Notes: generated by a model not told the origin, from the letters alone. A stretch of DNA of 34,682 nucleotides from Lachnospiraceae bacterium (GCA_016291475.1 JAEEXJ010000024.1:1-34682), one strand, 5' to 3'. Shown: positions 23,018-31,683, counted from the first letter of the stretch. Made by a program: numbers and translations.

Positions 23018-24321
23018 TTAATATACATCAATAAAAAATCAGTAATTCCTATAACAGAAAACCCGTTCTCATCATGAGTTTCACCAATCGGCCTATTTAC
23101 AACAAGTATCTTTTGCACTTGATCATTCAACTTAAAATATGGACGTATTTCTCTTTCTCTTGTATCTGCGTTAGAGATATCAGCTGTCACCTGAATATAA
23201 AGAGATCTTAGTCCTTTAGTGGCATAGAAATCCACTTCATTATTCTTCCTTATTGATTTTCCATTTTTGTCTTTTTCAACAGTATCAAATGCTCCAACAT
23301 TAACAGAATATCCATTATAGCAAAGCTCATTATAGACAATATTTTCAAGCATTTGTCCCTCATCTGGAAAAGCAAAATTCAAACGAGCATTTCGTAATCC
23401 AGTATCAATAAAATAATACTTTCTAAGCGCACCAATTTCTTTTCTCCCCTTTAAATCATAGCGTTTTGCCTCACGCAAAAGGAAAGCATCTTTAAAGTAA
23501 CTAATATAGTTTTCAACTGTCTGTTTATCGATTTTTTCATGTCTAACGCTCTCAAATGTATTAGCAATTTTTTCTGAATTAAGCAGTGAGCCGATTGAAG
23601 AACTTATGATATTACATAGTTCGTCCAGAGCCTCTCCTTTTTTCAGCTGATTTCTTTCAACAATATCAGCGAAATATGTTGTAGCGAACAAGCTCTTTAG
23701 ATATTCTTTTTTCTCTTCGTCACTTTTTAATACAGCCAAAGGCATTCCACCGAATTGCATATATGAATATATTGCTTCAGTTGCTGAACCTCCAACATAT
23801 CCATAGTATTCTTCAAACGACAAAGGTGAAAGTTTAATGTTTGTCGCCTTATCTCTAAATTCGGTAACTATATCTGAAGACAACATTTTAGAATTTGAAC
23901 CCGTCACATATAAATCTATATTTTTTTCTCTTGAGAGTCCGAGCACAACATCTACAAATGAGATTATCTCAGTATCATTAGCATTCGCCAAAACATGTTT
24001 ACCATCAGTGAAATTTGGATTGATTATAGAATATACCTTCTGTATTTCATCTATGAAAACATAGTAAATATCTTTTTCTTTGCATTTTTCCCTTATATAA
24101 GCTCCTAGTTCTAAAGGATCGCGATACTTGCTGTTTTTATCATCATCCAATTCCAGGATAATTATCCTACTCTCCGGAACGTTCTCTGAAAGCAAGTACT
24201 CCCTATATATCTCTTTAAGAAGAAATGACTTACCGCATCTCCTCACGCCTGTTATAACTTTCGGAAATCCATTATTTTTTGCTTTAATCAACTGATTTAG
24301 ATATCTATCTCGTTTTATCAT
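23014..24321 (-). CDS. AAA_14/DUF4143-family ATPase
   Basis: 435 aa, ATG after GGAGATT. Walker A is GVRRCGKS (25-32), Walker B YYVFIDEIQ (D91, E92), sensor-like YVTGSNSKML, and FEEY-x-GYVGG. The later part is a DUF4143 region with the nuclease-like stretch NNEVDFYATKGLRSLYIQV, a PD-(D/E)XK-type fold that is often degenerate. Family members are found in many accessory gene cassettes, their role mostly unknown. First gene of the two-gene module; its promoter is flanked by two palindromes (24336-24412). AT-rich compared with the ribosomal operon next to it, suggesting acquisition. Confidence 0.88.
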   Translation of the reverse strand: MIKRDRYLNQLIKAKNNGFPKVITGVRRCGKSFLLKEIYREYLLSENVPESRIIILELDDDKNSKYRDPLELGAYIREKCKEKDIYYVFIDEIQKVYSIINPNFTDGKHVLANANDTEIISFVDVVLGLSREKNIDLYVTGSNSKMLSSDIVTEFRDKATNIKLSPLSFEEYYGYVGGSATEAIYSYMQFGGMPLAVLKSDEEKKEYLKSLFATTYFADIVERNQLKKGEALDELCNIISSSIGSLLNSEKIANTFESVRHEKIDKQTVENYISYFKDAFLLREAKRYDLKGRKEIGALRKYYFIDTGLRNARLNFAFPDEGQMLENIVYNELCYNGYSVNVGAFDTVEKDKNGKSIRKNNEVDFYATKGLRSLYIQVTADISNADTREREIRPYFKLNDQVQKILVVNRPIGETHDENGFSVIGITDFLLMYIK

Positions 24322-24335
24322 ATAATCTCCTAAAT

Positions 24336-24349
24336 TGTAGATTTCTACA
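24336..24349. promoter_or_regulatory. Palindrome TGTAGA-TT-TCTACA, proximal copy
   Basis: 14 bp with 6-bp arms, in the leader between the -10 and the ATG at 24321. The matching 14-bp palindrome is 63 bp upstream at 24399. Confidence 0.6.
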
Positions 24350-24363
24350 TTTTTGTCAATTAC

Positions 24364-24392
24364 ATATTATCATTTCATATTGTAATAATCAA
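24364..24392 (-). promoter_or_regulatory. Promoter of the AAA/AbiTii module
   Basis: Minus strand TTGATT (24387-24392), 17-base spacer, TAATAT (24364-24369). Lies between the two palindromes. An alternative -35 TTGACA at 24354-24359 has no good -10 at 17 bases. Confidence 0.55.
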
Positions 24393-24398
24393 CAAAGT

Positions 24399-24412
24399 TG
24401 TAGAATTCTACA
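24399..24412. promoter_or_regulatory. Palindrome TGTAGAATTCTACA, distal copy
   Basis: A perfect 14-bp palindrome just upstream of the -35. With its flanks (TTG before and CTTTT-like after) it repeats the proximal site as a direct repeat. Confidence 0.6.
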
Positions 24413-24437
24413 CTTTTAGCGATTATCTCGATGCAAT

Positions 24438-24471
24438 AAAAAAACACCCCAGGACAGTTGCCCTGAGGTGT
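24438..24471 (-). terminator. Terminator of the rplM-rpsI operon
   Basis: ACACCCCAGG (24444-24453) pairs with CCTGAGGTGT (24462-24471), one wobble, followed on the minus strand by a run of T at 24438-24444. Just 48 bases after the rpsI stop. Confidence 0.9.
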
Positions 24472-24518
24472 AATAAATCGTATATGATTGTCCAAAGACG
24501 TAATACGTTGTGAAACGA

Positions 24519-24920
24519 TTATCTCTTGGAGAACTGAGGTGCACGACGTGCTTTCTTGAGACCGTACTTCTTTCTCTCCTTCATACGAGGATCTCTGGTA
24601 AGGAATCCTTCCTTCTTGAGAGCGGGTCTGTACTCAGCGTCTGCCTGAAGAAGTGCTCTTGAAATTCCGTGGCGAACTGCGCCTGCCTGACCTGTAGTTC
24701 CGCCGCCCTTAACGGTAACGTTGATATCGAACTTTCCTTCGGTATCGGTTACAGCGAGAGGCTGACGAACGATGGTCTTAAGGATATCGGTTCCGAAATA
24801 CTCATCGATTGATCTGCCGTTGATGGTGATCTCACCCTTTCCGGCGGTAAGATATACTCTTGCTACAGAAGACTTTCTTCTGCCGGTTCCGTAATATTTT
24901 ACATCTGACTTTTTAGCCAT
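24519..24920 (-). CDS. rpsI: 30S ribosomal protein S9
   Basis: 133 aa. The motif [16 protein letters not shown] at the start, [22 protein letters not shown] in the middle and the terminal RRAPQFSKR tail (which reaches the P site) are all typical. It follows rplM by 15 bases, as in nearly all bacteria. Ends at the operon terminator. Confidence 0.98.
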   Translation of the reverse strand: MAKKSDVKYYGTGRRKSSVARVYLTAGKGEITINGRSIDEYFGTDILKTIVRQPLAVTDTEGKFDINVTVKGGGTTGQAGAVRHGISRALLQADAEYRPALKKEGFLTRDPRMKERKKYGLKKARRAPQFSKR

Positions 24921-24935
24921 TTCTTATCTCCCTTC

Positions 24936-25364
24936 TTAGAATTCGAGCACTTCGGGCTTCTGTGCAGCCTGGTTATGCTCTGCTCCTGCATATACGTGAA
25001 GCTTGGTGAACATCTGTCTTCCAAGAGGTCCCTTGGGAAGCATTCCTCTGACTGCTTCTTCAACCACTTCACAGGGAGAATTTGCAAGTCTTGATCTGAG
25101 AGTCTCTTCCTTCATTCCACCTACGTAATCAGAGTGATCATGATAAATCTTCTGATCAAGCTTCTTACCGGATACCTTGATCTTAGAAGCGTTTACGATG
25201 ATTACATAATCGCCGGTGTCAAGGTTGGGAGTGAAGATAGGCTTATTCTTTCCTCTAAGGACATTTGCTACTTCTGAAGCAAGACGTCCGAGAGTCTTAT
25301 CCGTTGCGTCAACGACATACCACTTTCTCTCAATGGCAGCCGCACTGGGCATATAAGTTTTCAT
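24936..25364 (-). CDS. rplM: 50S ribosomal protein L13
   Basis: 142 aa from ATG at 25364 preceded by TTGGAGG. Motifs [30 protein letters not shown] and [12 protein letters not shown] are typical. First gene of rplM-rpsI, with its own promoter (25531-25559) and a structured leader of about 160 bases. The open frame upstream of the ATG is not coding. Confidence 0.98.
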   Translation of the reverse strand: MKTYMPSAAAIERKWYVVDATDKTLGRLASEVANVLRGKNKPIFTPNLDTGDYVIIVNASKIKVSGKKLDQKIYHDHSDYVGGMKEETLRSRLANSPCEVVEEAVRGMLPKGPLGRQMFTKLHVYAGAEHNQAAQKPEVLEF

Positions 25365-25524
25365 TTTTTTCCTCCAAAAAAGTGCAAAACGAAAAATTCG
25401 AAATAACACTGCTGCAGACTTAAGCGTTTGGGAAGACGCATACATCACGGGCTTTAACCCCTTCGCACAAGTGGCCGGTGAAACATTCAAACGGATGTCC
25501 GGGCCGTAAGAAATCCCGCCACGA
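25365..25524 (-). promoter_or_regulatory. Structured leader of rplM-rpsI (candidate L13-type leader)
   Basis: About 160 bases of untranslated leader between the promoter start site (near 25524) and the rplM start. It contains several short stems, such as ACAT/ATGT around CCGTTTGA, and GCG-t-CTTCCCAAA-CGC. A leader element for L13 autoregulation is known in Firmicutes, but I cannot match this sequence to it with certainty. Confidence 0.35.
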
Positions 25525-25530
25525 AGTCAT

Positions 25531-25559
25531 ATTTTACAACAGGTGATACCTTAAGTCAA
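25531..25559 (-). promoter_or_regulatory. Sigma-A promoter of rplM-rpsI
   Basis: Minus strand TTGACT (25554-25559), 17-base spacer, TAAAAT (25531-25536). Separates rplM-rpsI from the ecf-truA transcript. Confidence 0.75.
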
Positions 25560-25628
25560 CGAAAAATAAGGATTTTTCGGGATTTTTCGAAAGGCTAACC
25601 ATATATAGTGGAAGCCTTACGAAAAACC

Positions 25629-26369
25629 TCATATATCGTACTCATAACCAATAAGGATCAGCCCGCATGCCGGGAGTGTCGGGCCGGCCTGTCTGCGGTC
25701 ACGGGATTCTATTATCCCGGTTATATCATCTGCGGATTTTCTGCCGAGCCCCACGTCCAGAAGAGTCCCGGCTATTATACGGACCATATTATAGAGAAAT
25801 CCGCTTCCGGTGACGCTTATTATGACCTCATCGCCCGATCTTTGTACGCTGCAGTCATATATCGTCCTCGTAAAAGTAAGGGTTTGAGCCCCCGCGGCAC
25901 AAAAACCGCTGAAATCGTGCTCTCCGATAAACGCCCCCGCTGCCCTGTTCATCTCGGCAGCATCTATCTCGTTATAGATGTGATGTGCATAGAGCCTCTT
26001 AACGGGAATCCTGACCGGAGCATTATATATATGGTATTCGTAAGTCTTACGACAGTTCTGTTTTCTCGGATGCCAATCGGCGGGCACCTCGTCCGATGAA
26101 ACCACGCTTATATCGTCAGGAAGGAGCTTATTTAACACCATTGACATTTTATCCGCCGGGATGGGTGAATCGGTGTCAAATACCGCGATATTGCCCATTG
26201 CATGGACGCCTGAGTCGGTTCTGCTGGCACCGATCAGTTCGGTATCTTTGCCGACGGCTTCTCTGACTGCACCCCTAAGGACGCCCTCCACGGTGGATTG
26301 ACCCTCCTGGATCTGCCATCCGTGATATGCGGTTCCGTCATATGCGATTTTCAGTCTGACTCTTTTCAT
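25629..26369 (-). CDS. truA: tRNA pseudouridine(38-40) synthase
   Basis: 246 aa. Converts U38-U40 of the tRNA anticodon arm to pseudouridine. The catalytic Asp52 sits in GASRTDSGVHA, with YDGTAYHGWQ at the start and GSGFLYNMVRIIAGTLLDVG near the end. Normal length. It begins 6 bases after ecfT stops, the usual neighbour in Clostridia. Confidence 0.97.
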   Translation of the reverse strand: MKRVRLKIAYDGTAYHGWQIQEGQSTVEGVLRGAVREAVGKDTELIGASRTDSGVHAMGNIAVFDTDSPIPADKMSMVLNKLLPDDISVVSSDEVPADWHPRKQNCRKTYEYHIYNAPVRIPVKRLYAHHIYNEIDAAEMNRAAGAFIGEHDFSGFCAAGAQTLTFTRTIYDCSVQRSGDEVIISVTGSGFLYNMVRIIAGTLLDVGLGRKSADDITGIIESRDRRQAGPTLPACGLILIGYEYDI

Positions 26370-26375
26370 GAAATA

Positions 26376-27224
26376 TCACTTCAGAATGTAGTTGACATAA
26401 AGTGAATAAAAGAAATCCGATATCACATGCCATCTTCCGATAAAAATACTTCCGATGGTAAAAGAAAACAGGATAAGGTATGCGATGACATCCCTCTTTT
26501 TATAGATCAGAGGCTTCATTTTGGTCCTTCCGTCGCCTCCCCTGTAACATCTTGCCTCCATGGCCATAGCGAGGTCTCCTGCCCTTCTGAAGGCCGATAC
26601 AAAGAGGGGAACGAGAACAGGAACCAGAGACTTTGCTTTCCTGACCAGATTTCCGCTTTCGAAATCCGCACCTCTGGCAAGCTGAGCCTTCATGATCCTG
26701 TCTGTCTCTTCCAGCAGGATGGGAATGAATCTGAGGGCTATGGACATCATCATTGCCACATCGCCGACGGGAACCCTAAACACTCTCAGGAATCCAAGCC
26801 CTTTTTCAAGGCCGTCCGTCAGGTTATTGGGGGTGGTGGTAAGAGTAACCACACTCGATCCCATGATGAGGAGCATAAGCCTGAGCATCATGGTAAATGC
26901 GGTAGCAATGCCTTCGTATGTGATGGTGACCTTTCCCAGCGTTACAGCGGCTGTTCCGGGGGTCAGGAAGAGGTTTATCAGTACGGTCATGAGCATTATG
27001 ATAACAATGCCTTTAAGACCCTTTGTAATGAATTTGACGGGCACATGGGAAAGCTTTATCACCATAAAAAGAAATGCTATACCCAGAACATACCCGAGAG
27101 GGTTCTTGTAGTTAAAGAGTGCAATAATAAACAGAAGCGTTCCGAGAAGTTTGACTCTCGGATCGAGTCTGTGGATCACACTTTCCGTCTGATAATATTG
27201 TCCGATAGTAATGTCGCGGATCAT
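26376..27224 (-). CDS. ecfT: Energy-coupling factor transporter transmembrane protein EcfT
   Basis: 282 aa. Shared membrane scaffold of group II ECF vitamin transporters. It begins SVIHRLDPRVKLL, has about five to six TM segments, and carries the two ATPase-coupling motifs A-R-G (AQLARGADF) and A-R-C (AMEARCYRGG). Overlaps ecfA2 by 4 bases. Partners are the EcfA1/A2 pair and separate S components elsewhere, such as the one at 6913-7419. Confidence 0.97.
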   Translation of the reverse strand: MIRDITIGQYYQTESVIHRLDPRVKLLGTLLFIIALFNYKNPLGYVLGIAFLFMVIKLSHVPVKFITKGLKGIVIIMLMTVLINLFLTPGTAAVTLGKVTITYEGIATAFTMMLRLMLLIMGSSVVTLTTTPNNLTDGLEKGLGFLRVFRVPVGDVAMMMSIALRFIPILLEETDRIMKAQLARGADFESGNLVRKAKSLVPVLVPLFVSAFRRAGDLAMAMEARCYRGGDGRTKMKPLIYKKRDVIAYLILFSFTIGSIFIGRWHVISDFFYSLYVNYILK

Positions 27225-28075
27225 TTTGTTTTCTTCAAAGCTTCATATATGGAATCGGCTGCCTCAGTGGCGGTAAGTGCACCGGGATCCGCATCTATTC
27301 CAAGTTCAATAAGTTTTCTGGCGATCTTCATGGGTTCGGGGATTGCAAGCCCCATCTCTTCAAGTTCTTCCGAATGTGAAAAAACCTCTTTCGGGGTATC
27401 GTCGAAAGCAACCCTTCCGTGATCCATGACCACAACTCTTTCGACATACATGGCAACATCTTCCATGGAATGAGAAACCAGGATAATGGTTATGCCTGCT
27501 TCCTTGTGAAGTTTTGCGACCATGTCAAGAATCTCATATCTTCCCACAGGATCGAGTCCGGCTGTGGGTTCATCAAGTATCAGAAAATCGGGCTTCATGG
27601 CAAGGACTCCCGCGATAGCCGCCCTTCTCTTTTGTCCCCCCGACAGCTCAAATACGGATGCATAGTAAAGGTTTTCCGGAAAAGCAACCTTCCTGAGTGC
27701 GTCAAACGCCGCAAGCTCGGTTTCTTTTTTACTCATACCCATATTCTTCGGGCCAAAGCAAACATCCGCAAATACGTCGGTTTCAAAGAGCTGGTGCTCG
27801 GGATACTGGAAGACCAGTCCCACATGTTTTCTCAGTTCTTTTTTATTGAAATCCTTATCCGAAATATCCTGTCCGTTATAGGAGATAGTTCCGGAAGTGG
27901 GTTTCATAAGACCGTTTAAATGCTGCATCAAAGTAGACTTACCGGAACCGGTATGTCCGATAACGCCGATAAACTGTCCCTCGGGTATAACAAGTGAAAC
28001 ATCATCCAGAGCTTTTACGGGATGTTCTGTGTCGGCATTATATATTTGACTTATGTGATCAAGTATCAGCGGCAT
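27221..28075 (-). CDS. ecfA2: Energy-coupling factor transporter ATPase EcfA2
   Basis: 284 aa. Walker A GHTGSGKST, Q-loop VFQYPEHQLFETDV (the EcfA2-type PEHQLFE), signature ELSGGQKRRAAIAGVLAM, Walker B FLILDEPTAGLDP, H-loop VSHS. The C-terminal extension (about 230-284) is the dimerisation part of ECF ATPases. Overlaps ecfA1 by 10 bases and ecfT by 4, so all three are translationally coupled. Confidence 0.97.
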   Translation of the reverse strand: MPLILDHISQIYNADTEHPVKALDDVSLVIPEGQFIGVIGHTGSGKSTLMQHLNGLMKPTSGTISYNGQDISDKDFNKKELRKHVGLVFQYPEHQLFETDVFADVCFGPKNMGMSKKETELAAFDALRKVAFPENLYYASVFELSGGQKRRAAIAGVLAMKPDFLILDEPTAGLDPVGRYEILDMVAKLHKEAGITIILVSHSMEDVAMYVERVVVMDHGRVAFDDTPKEVFSHSEELEEMGLAIPEPMKIARKLIELGIDADPGALTATEAADSIYEALKKTK

Positions 28076-28917
28076 TTTTGTATTTCTCTTATAAGTTCAT
28101 CGCAGGTAAGTATTCCGTCGGGAAGAGGAAGGCCTTTTTGTTTCAGTTCCCATGCGATCCTTGTAGGACCGGGAACATCAAGTCTGAGTTTTGTGAGCGC
28201 GGGAACATCCGAGAAGATCTCCCTGGGGGTTCCCTGCATTACTACCTTACCCTTATCCATTACGAAGATCCTGTCCGCATGAACAACTTCATCCATGTAA
28301 TGAGTGATGAGGATTACCGTCATCTTCTCGACATCGTTAAGACCTCGTATAGCCCTTATTACTTCTTTTCTGCCGGAAGGATCCAGCATTGCGGTAGGCT
28401 CATCAAGGATTATGCACTTGGGGTGCATCGCCAAGACGCCTGCTATCGATACTCTCTGTTTCTGACCTCCGGATAGTTTGTTGGGAGACTTCTTGCGGAA
28501 ATCGATCATATCAACCGCTCTTAAACTCTCTTCAACTCTTTCCCAGATCTCTTTGGTTGGAACACCAAGGTTTTCAGGTCCGAATCCGACATCCTCTTCC
28601 ACAACCTGTCCGATTATCTGGTTATCGGGATTCTGGAAGACCATTCCGGCAGTCTTTCTGACATCCCAGAGTTTGTCGTCATCCATAGTGTCCATATCAT
28701 CAACAAACACCTTACCCTCCGAGGGATAAAGAATGGCATTCAAATGCTTGGCGAAAGTCGATTTACCGGAACCGTTATGCCCGAGTATACCGACAAATTC
28801 ACCCTGCCTGACATCAATGTCAACATGATCAAGTGCAGTCGTGACATCAACGGGATTTCCCTCTTCATCACGCCTGATATATTCAAATACCAATTTGTCT
28901 GTCTTTACGATATCCAT
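28066..28917 (-). CDS. ecfA1: Energy-coupling factor transporter ATPase EcfA1
   Basis: 283 aa. Walker A GHNGSGKST, Q-loop VFQNPDNQI (the EcfA1-type NPDNQ), signature LSGGQKQRVSIAGVLAM, Walker B CIILDEPTAMLDP, H-loop ITHY. There is no ribosome binding site before the ATG: the -10-like TAAAAT at 28926-28931 is only 8 bases away, so the transcript could be leaderless. First gene of ecfA1-ecfA2-ecfT-truA. Confidence 0.96.
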   Translation of the reverse strand: MDIVKTDKLVFEYIRRDEEGNPVDVTTALDHVDIDVRQGEFVGILGHNGSGKSTFAKHLNAILYPSEGKVFVDDMDTMDDDKLWDVRKTAGMVFQNPDNQIIGQVVEEDVGFGPENLGVPTKEIWERVEESLRAVDMIDFRKKSPNKLSGGQKQRVSIAGVLAMHPKCIILDEPTAMLDPSGRKEVIRAIRGLNDVEKMTVILITHYMDEVVHADRIFVMDKGKVVMQGTPREIFSDVPALTKLRLDVPGPTRIAWELKQKGLPLPDGILTCDELIREIQKCR

Positions 28918-28925
28918 AGAAATTT

Positions 28926-28954
28926 ATTTTACATTAATAGGTATGTGCATGCAA
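28926..28954 (-). promoter_or_regulatory. Candidate promoter of ecfA1
   Basis: Minus strand TTGCAT (28949-28954), 17-base spacer, TAAAAT (28926-28931), 8 bases before the ATG. Confidence 0.5.
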
Positions 28955-28999
28955 GCACCCGCCTTTTCAAAACGCCCTATCAGTGGTAATCTTATACGG

Positions 29000-29209
29000 A
29001 TGAAACAATTATTTAATTCCGATAAATTTAAAAGAATGATCGTATTTATACTGGCGGTCATTTTCCTAATAAGTCTCCTCAGTTTAATGTCCAGGATCGG
29101 GAGTGAGACTCTTACCGATTATGCGGAGAAAAACCCCGACACGGCATATGCGGAAACAGATAACAGCTGGAGAGATGCATACGATACGGGAAACGAACAA
29201 GGCAAATAA
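29000..29209 (+). CDS. Small single-TM protein on the opposite strand of the ribosomal operon
   Basis: 69 aa from ATG at 29000 (MKQLFNSDKFKRM, then a TM segment at about 13-33, then an acidic, Asp/Glu/Asn/Tyr-rich tail of 35 residues). It is the only plus-strand gene between 16 and 34.6 kb. It ends just 2 bases ahead of a perfect bidirectional terminator, which supports a real gene. There is no ribosome binding site. TAATCT at 28987-28992 is 7 bases before the start, with TTTTCA 17 bases further up, which would make it leaderless. Function unknown. Confidence 0.5.
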   Translation: MKQLFNSDKFKRMIVFILAVIFLISLLSLMSRIGSETLTDYAEKNPDTAYAETDNSWRDAYDTGNEQGK

Positions 29210-29210
29210 A

Positions 29211-29240
29211 AAAATCCGGTGGGCATTTCCACCGGATTTT
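29211..29240. terminator. Bidirectional terminator after rplQ
   Basis: AAAATCCGGTGG and CCACCGGATTTT, perfect 12-bp stem with a GCATTT loop. Ends the large ribosomal operon on the minus strand and the small gene at 29000-29209 on the plus strand. Confidence 0.92.
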
Positions 29241-29252
29241 AATTTATTAAGC

Positions 29253-29861
29253 TTATACGAGCTCGATGATAACCTGCATAGCTGCGTCACCTTTTCTCTG
29301 GCCAAGCTTAACGATACGGGTATATCCGCCGTTACGGTTAGCATACTTAGGTGCGATCTCATCGAAGAGCTTGTTGGAAAGATCGATTTCCTTAACGGAC
29401 TTCTTCTTTCCCTTGTTCTCTGTTGCTACTTCGGTAACAGGATAGAGAACCTTGAGCATCTGACGTCTGGCGTGAAGTCTTGAAGGCTTGTCCTTCTTGA
29501 TCTCCTTCTCTACTTCGTCATATACGGTAACGGTTACACCGTTCTCAATCTTGAGAGCCTTGCCGTTCTCGTCTCTGGTCTTCTCGGAAAGAACCTTTCC
29601 GGACTCCTTATCAACGATCTGCTTTACTCTCTTTCCGTCCTTATCCTTACGAGCTACCTTAGCGGTAACCTTAACGGTCTCGAAGTTGTCCTTCTCTTTA
29701 ACTGCAAGAGCGATAAGTCTCTCTGCGATTCTCTGAATCTCCTCAGCCTTAGCTTCGGTAGTGGTGATTCTTCCGTTATTGATAAGTGCGGTAACCTGGT
29801 TTCTGAGAAGAGCCTTTCTCTGAGAAGAAGTTCTTCCAAGCTTTCTGTAATGTACTGCCAT
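29253..29861 (-). CDS. rplQ: 50S ribosomal protein L17, long form with internal insertion
   Basis: 202 aa; ordinary bacterial L17 is about 115-130. The family start [20 protein letters not shown] and the end [18 protein letters not shown] are intact. Between about residues 58 and 125 there is a charged insertion (Lys, Glu and Asp-rich, with [20 protein letters not shown]) placed before the normal [12 protein letters not shown] block. Insertions in L17 are known in Lachnospiraceae, which supports the host assignment. Last gene of the operon. Confidence 0.97.
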   Translation of the reverse strand: MAVHYRKLGRTSSQRKALLRNQVTALINNGRITTTEAKAEEIQRIAERLIALAVKEKDNFETVKVTAKVARKDKDGKRVKQIVDKESGKVLSEKTRDENGKALKIENGVTVTVYDEVEKEIKKDKPSRLHARRQMLKVLYPVTEVATENKGKKKSVKEIDLSNKLFDEIAPKYANRNGGYTRIVKLGQRKGDAAMQVIIELV

Positions 29862-29989
29862 TTTATTATCCTTTCTGTAATACGGATCCCGGAAACGTGC
29901 CCTGTGGTCTTACCGTTTCGGAGACTTTATCCCGTATACCTGACGCGGGGACGAACTCATCGGTTTTACCGTCCCGACGTATATGTTAA

Positions 29990-30946
29990 TTAGTTTTCTG
30001 AAGACTTGAATCCAAGCTTAAGCTCTTCGAGTTTGAGCTGGATCTCATCAAGGGATTTCTTACCGAGGTTTCTAACCTTCATCATATCGTCAACAGACAT
30101 CTCGCAGAGCTCTGCAACGGTATTGATGCCGGCACGCTTGAGGCAATTGAAAGATCTGACTGAAAGCTCGAGTTCCTCGATGCTCATTCCGTCAGCAGTT
30201 CCGGTTGTATGCTCCTCAGAGGGCTTTACAAGGAACTCTGCGTCAATTGCTCTCTCGGACAGATCGATAAAGAGTCCGAGGTGCTCGGAAAGAACCTTTG
30301 CTGCCAGGCTGACAGCTTCTTCGGGAGTCATGGTTCCGTTGGTGTAAACGTCAAGAGTGAGCTTATCGTAATCGGTGCTCTGTCCTACACGGGTATTCTC
30401 AACGGTAGCATTTACTCTCTCGATGGGAGTGTAGATAGCGTCTACAGCGATGGTTCCGATATTGTGATCACCGGGACGAAGTCTGTCTGCTCCTACATAT
30501 CCTCTTCCTGCGGTAACGGTGAGCTCCATGTAAAGCTTTGCGTTCTTTCCGCAGAGAGTAGCGATAACCTGGTCGGGATTAGCAATCTCGATATCAGAAT
30601 CATGTCTGATGTCGGATGCTCTGACAACACCCTCGCCGGTAGCGTCAATAGTCATAACCTTGGGTTCGCCGCTGGTATCACTGTTGCTGATGGCAAGGTT
30701 CTTGATGTTGAGTACGATCTCGGTCATGTCTTCCTTAACACCGGGAATGGTGGTGAATTCATGCTGTACGCCCTCAACGTAGATCTCGCTTACAGCGAAA
30801 CCGGGAAGTGAGGAAAGCATGATTCTGCGGAGTGAATTTCCGAGAGTGATGCCGTAGCCTCTCTCAAGAGGCATGATTACAAAACGGCCATATTTCTTAT
30901 CATCGGACTTTTCAATCTTGATTGAAGGTCTTTCGAAATCTGTCAC
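29990..30946 (-). CDS. rpoA: DNA-directed RNA polymerase alpha subunit
   Basis: 318 aa. The N-terminal domain for dimerisation and beta binding has ERGYGITLGNSLRRIMLSSLPG and GRGYVGADR. A flexible linker near residue 230-245 leads to the C-terminal domain, with RSFNCLKRAGINTVAEL and NLGKKSLDEI, which contacts UP elements and activators. Normal length and position between rpsD and rplQ. Confidence 0.98.
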   Translation of the reverse strand: MTDFERPSIKIEKSDDKKYGRFVIMPLERGYGITLGNSLRRIMLSSLPGFAVSEIYVEGVQHEFTTIPGVKEDMTEIVLNIKNLAISNSDTSGEPKVMTIDATGEGVVRASDIRHDSDIEIANPDQVIATLCGKNAKLYMELTVTAGRGYVGADRLRPGDHNIGTIAVDAIYTPIERVNATVENTRVGQSTDYDKLTLDVYTNGTMTPEEAVSLAAKVLSEHLGLFIDLSERAIDAEFLVKPSEEHTTGTADGMSIEELELSVRSFNCLKRAGINTVAELCEMSVDDMMKVRNLGKKSLDEIQLKLEELKLGFKSSEN

Positions 30947-31003
30947 TTAAATACCCTCCTATAAATTTCCAAATACATTTATTTCGGTTACTGTCCGTTT
31001 TTA

Positions 31004-31597
31004 TTACTTGGAATAAAGCTCGACGATAAGCATCTCGTCAACGGGGACATCGATCATCTCTCTGGTGGGAAGGTTCTTAACGGTTCCCTTGAAGTTCTCA
31101 AGGTCTCCATCAAGCCACTCAGGGACAAGTCTTCCTCCGGTAACTTCAGCGATTTCCTTATATCTGGTAAGAGACTTTGCCTTCTCGGTAAGTTCGATAA
31201 CGTCTCCTGCCTTTACAAGATATGAAGGGATATTTACCTTCTTGCCGTTAACCAGAACATGCTTGTGGCCAACGACCTGTCTTGCCTCGCGGCGGGTTCT
31301 TGCAAGTCCGAGACGGAAAATAACATTATCAAGACGGCTCTCGAGCATGACCATAAGGTTTTCACCGGTCATTCCCTTCATACGATCAGCCTTCTCATAA
31401 TAGTTACGGAAAGGCTTCTCAAGAACGCCGTAGATGAACTTAGCCTTCTGCTTCTCACGAAGCTGAGTGCCGTATTCACTTACCTTCTTGCCAACGCGCT
31501 GATTCTGGCGATTGGACTTCTTGTCGTAGCCGAGAACAGCGGGCTCAAGTCCGAGTGCTCTGCATCTCTTAAGTACCGGTACACGATTTACTGCCAT
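31004..31597 (-). CDS. rpsD: 30S ribosomal protein S4
   Basis: 197 aa. 16S rRNA-binding primary assembly protein. Motifs include [46 protein letters not shown] and [22 protein letters not shown] (the S4 RNA-binding domain). The N-terminus lacks the four zinc Cys of some S4 variants, i.e. it is a C-minus form. Confidence 0.98.
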   Translation of the reverse strand: MAVNRVPVLKRCRALGLEPAVLGYDKKSNRQNQRVGKKVSEYGTQLREKQKAKFIYGVLEKPFRNYYEKADRMKGMTGENLMVMLESRLDNVIFRLGLARTRREARQVVGHKHVLVNGKKVNIPSYLVKAGDVIELTEKAKSLTRYKEIAEVTGGRLVPEWLDGDLENFKGTVKNLPTREMIDVPVDEMLIVELYSK

Positions 31598-31683
31598 TTT
31601 AAAATTTCCTTTCTAAATGTTGTTTACAACAACGCGCTATGCGATGCCTTCATCCAACGTGTTAACTGAAAACAAAAATACGA

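Noticed and set aside
26427..27422. Plus-strand frame of 331 codons opposite ecfT/ecfA2
   Set aside because: Antisense of strongly conserved genes, rich in Ser, His and Cys, no start site.
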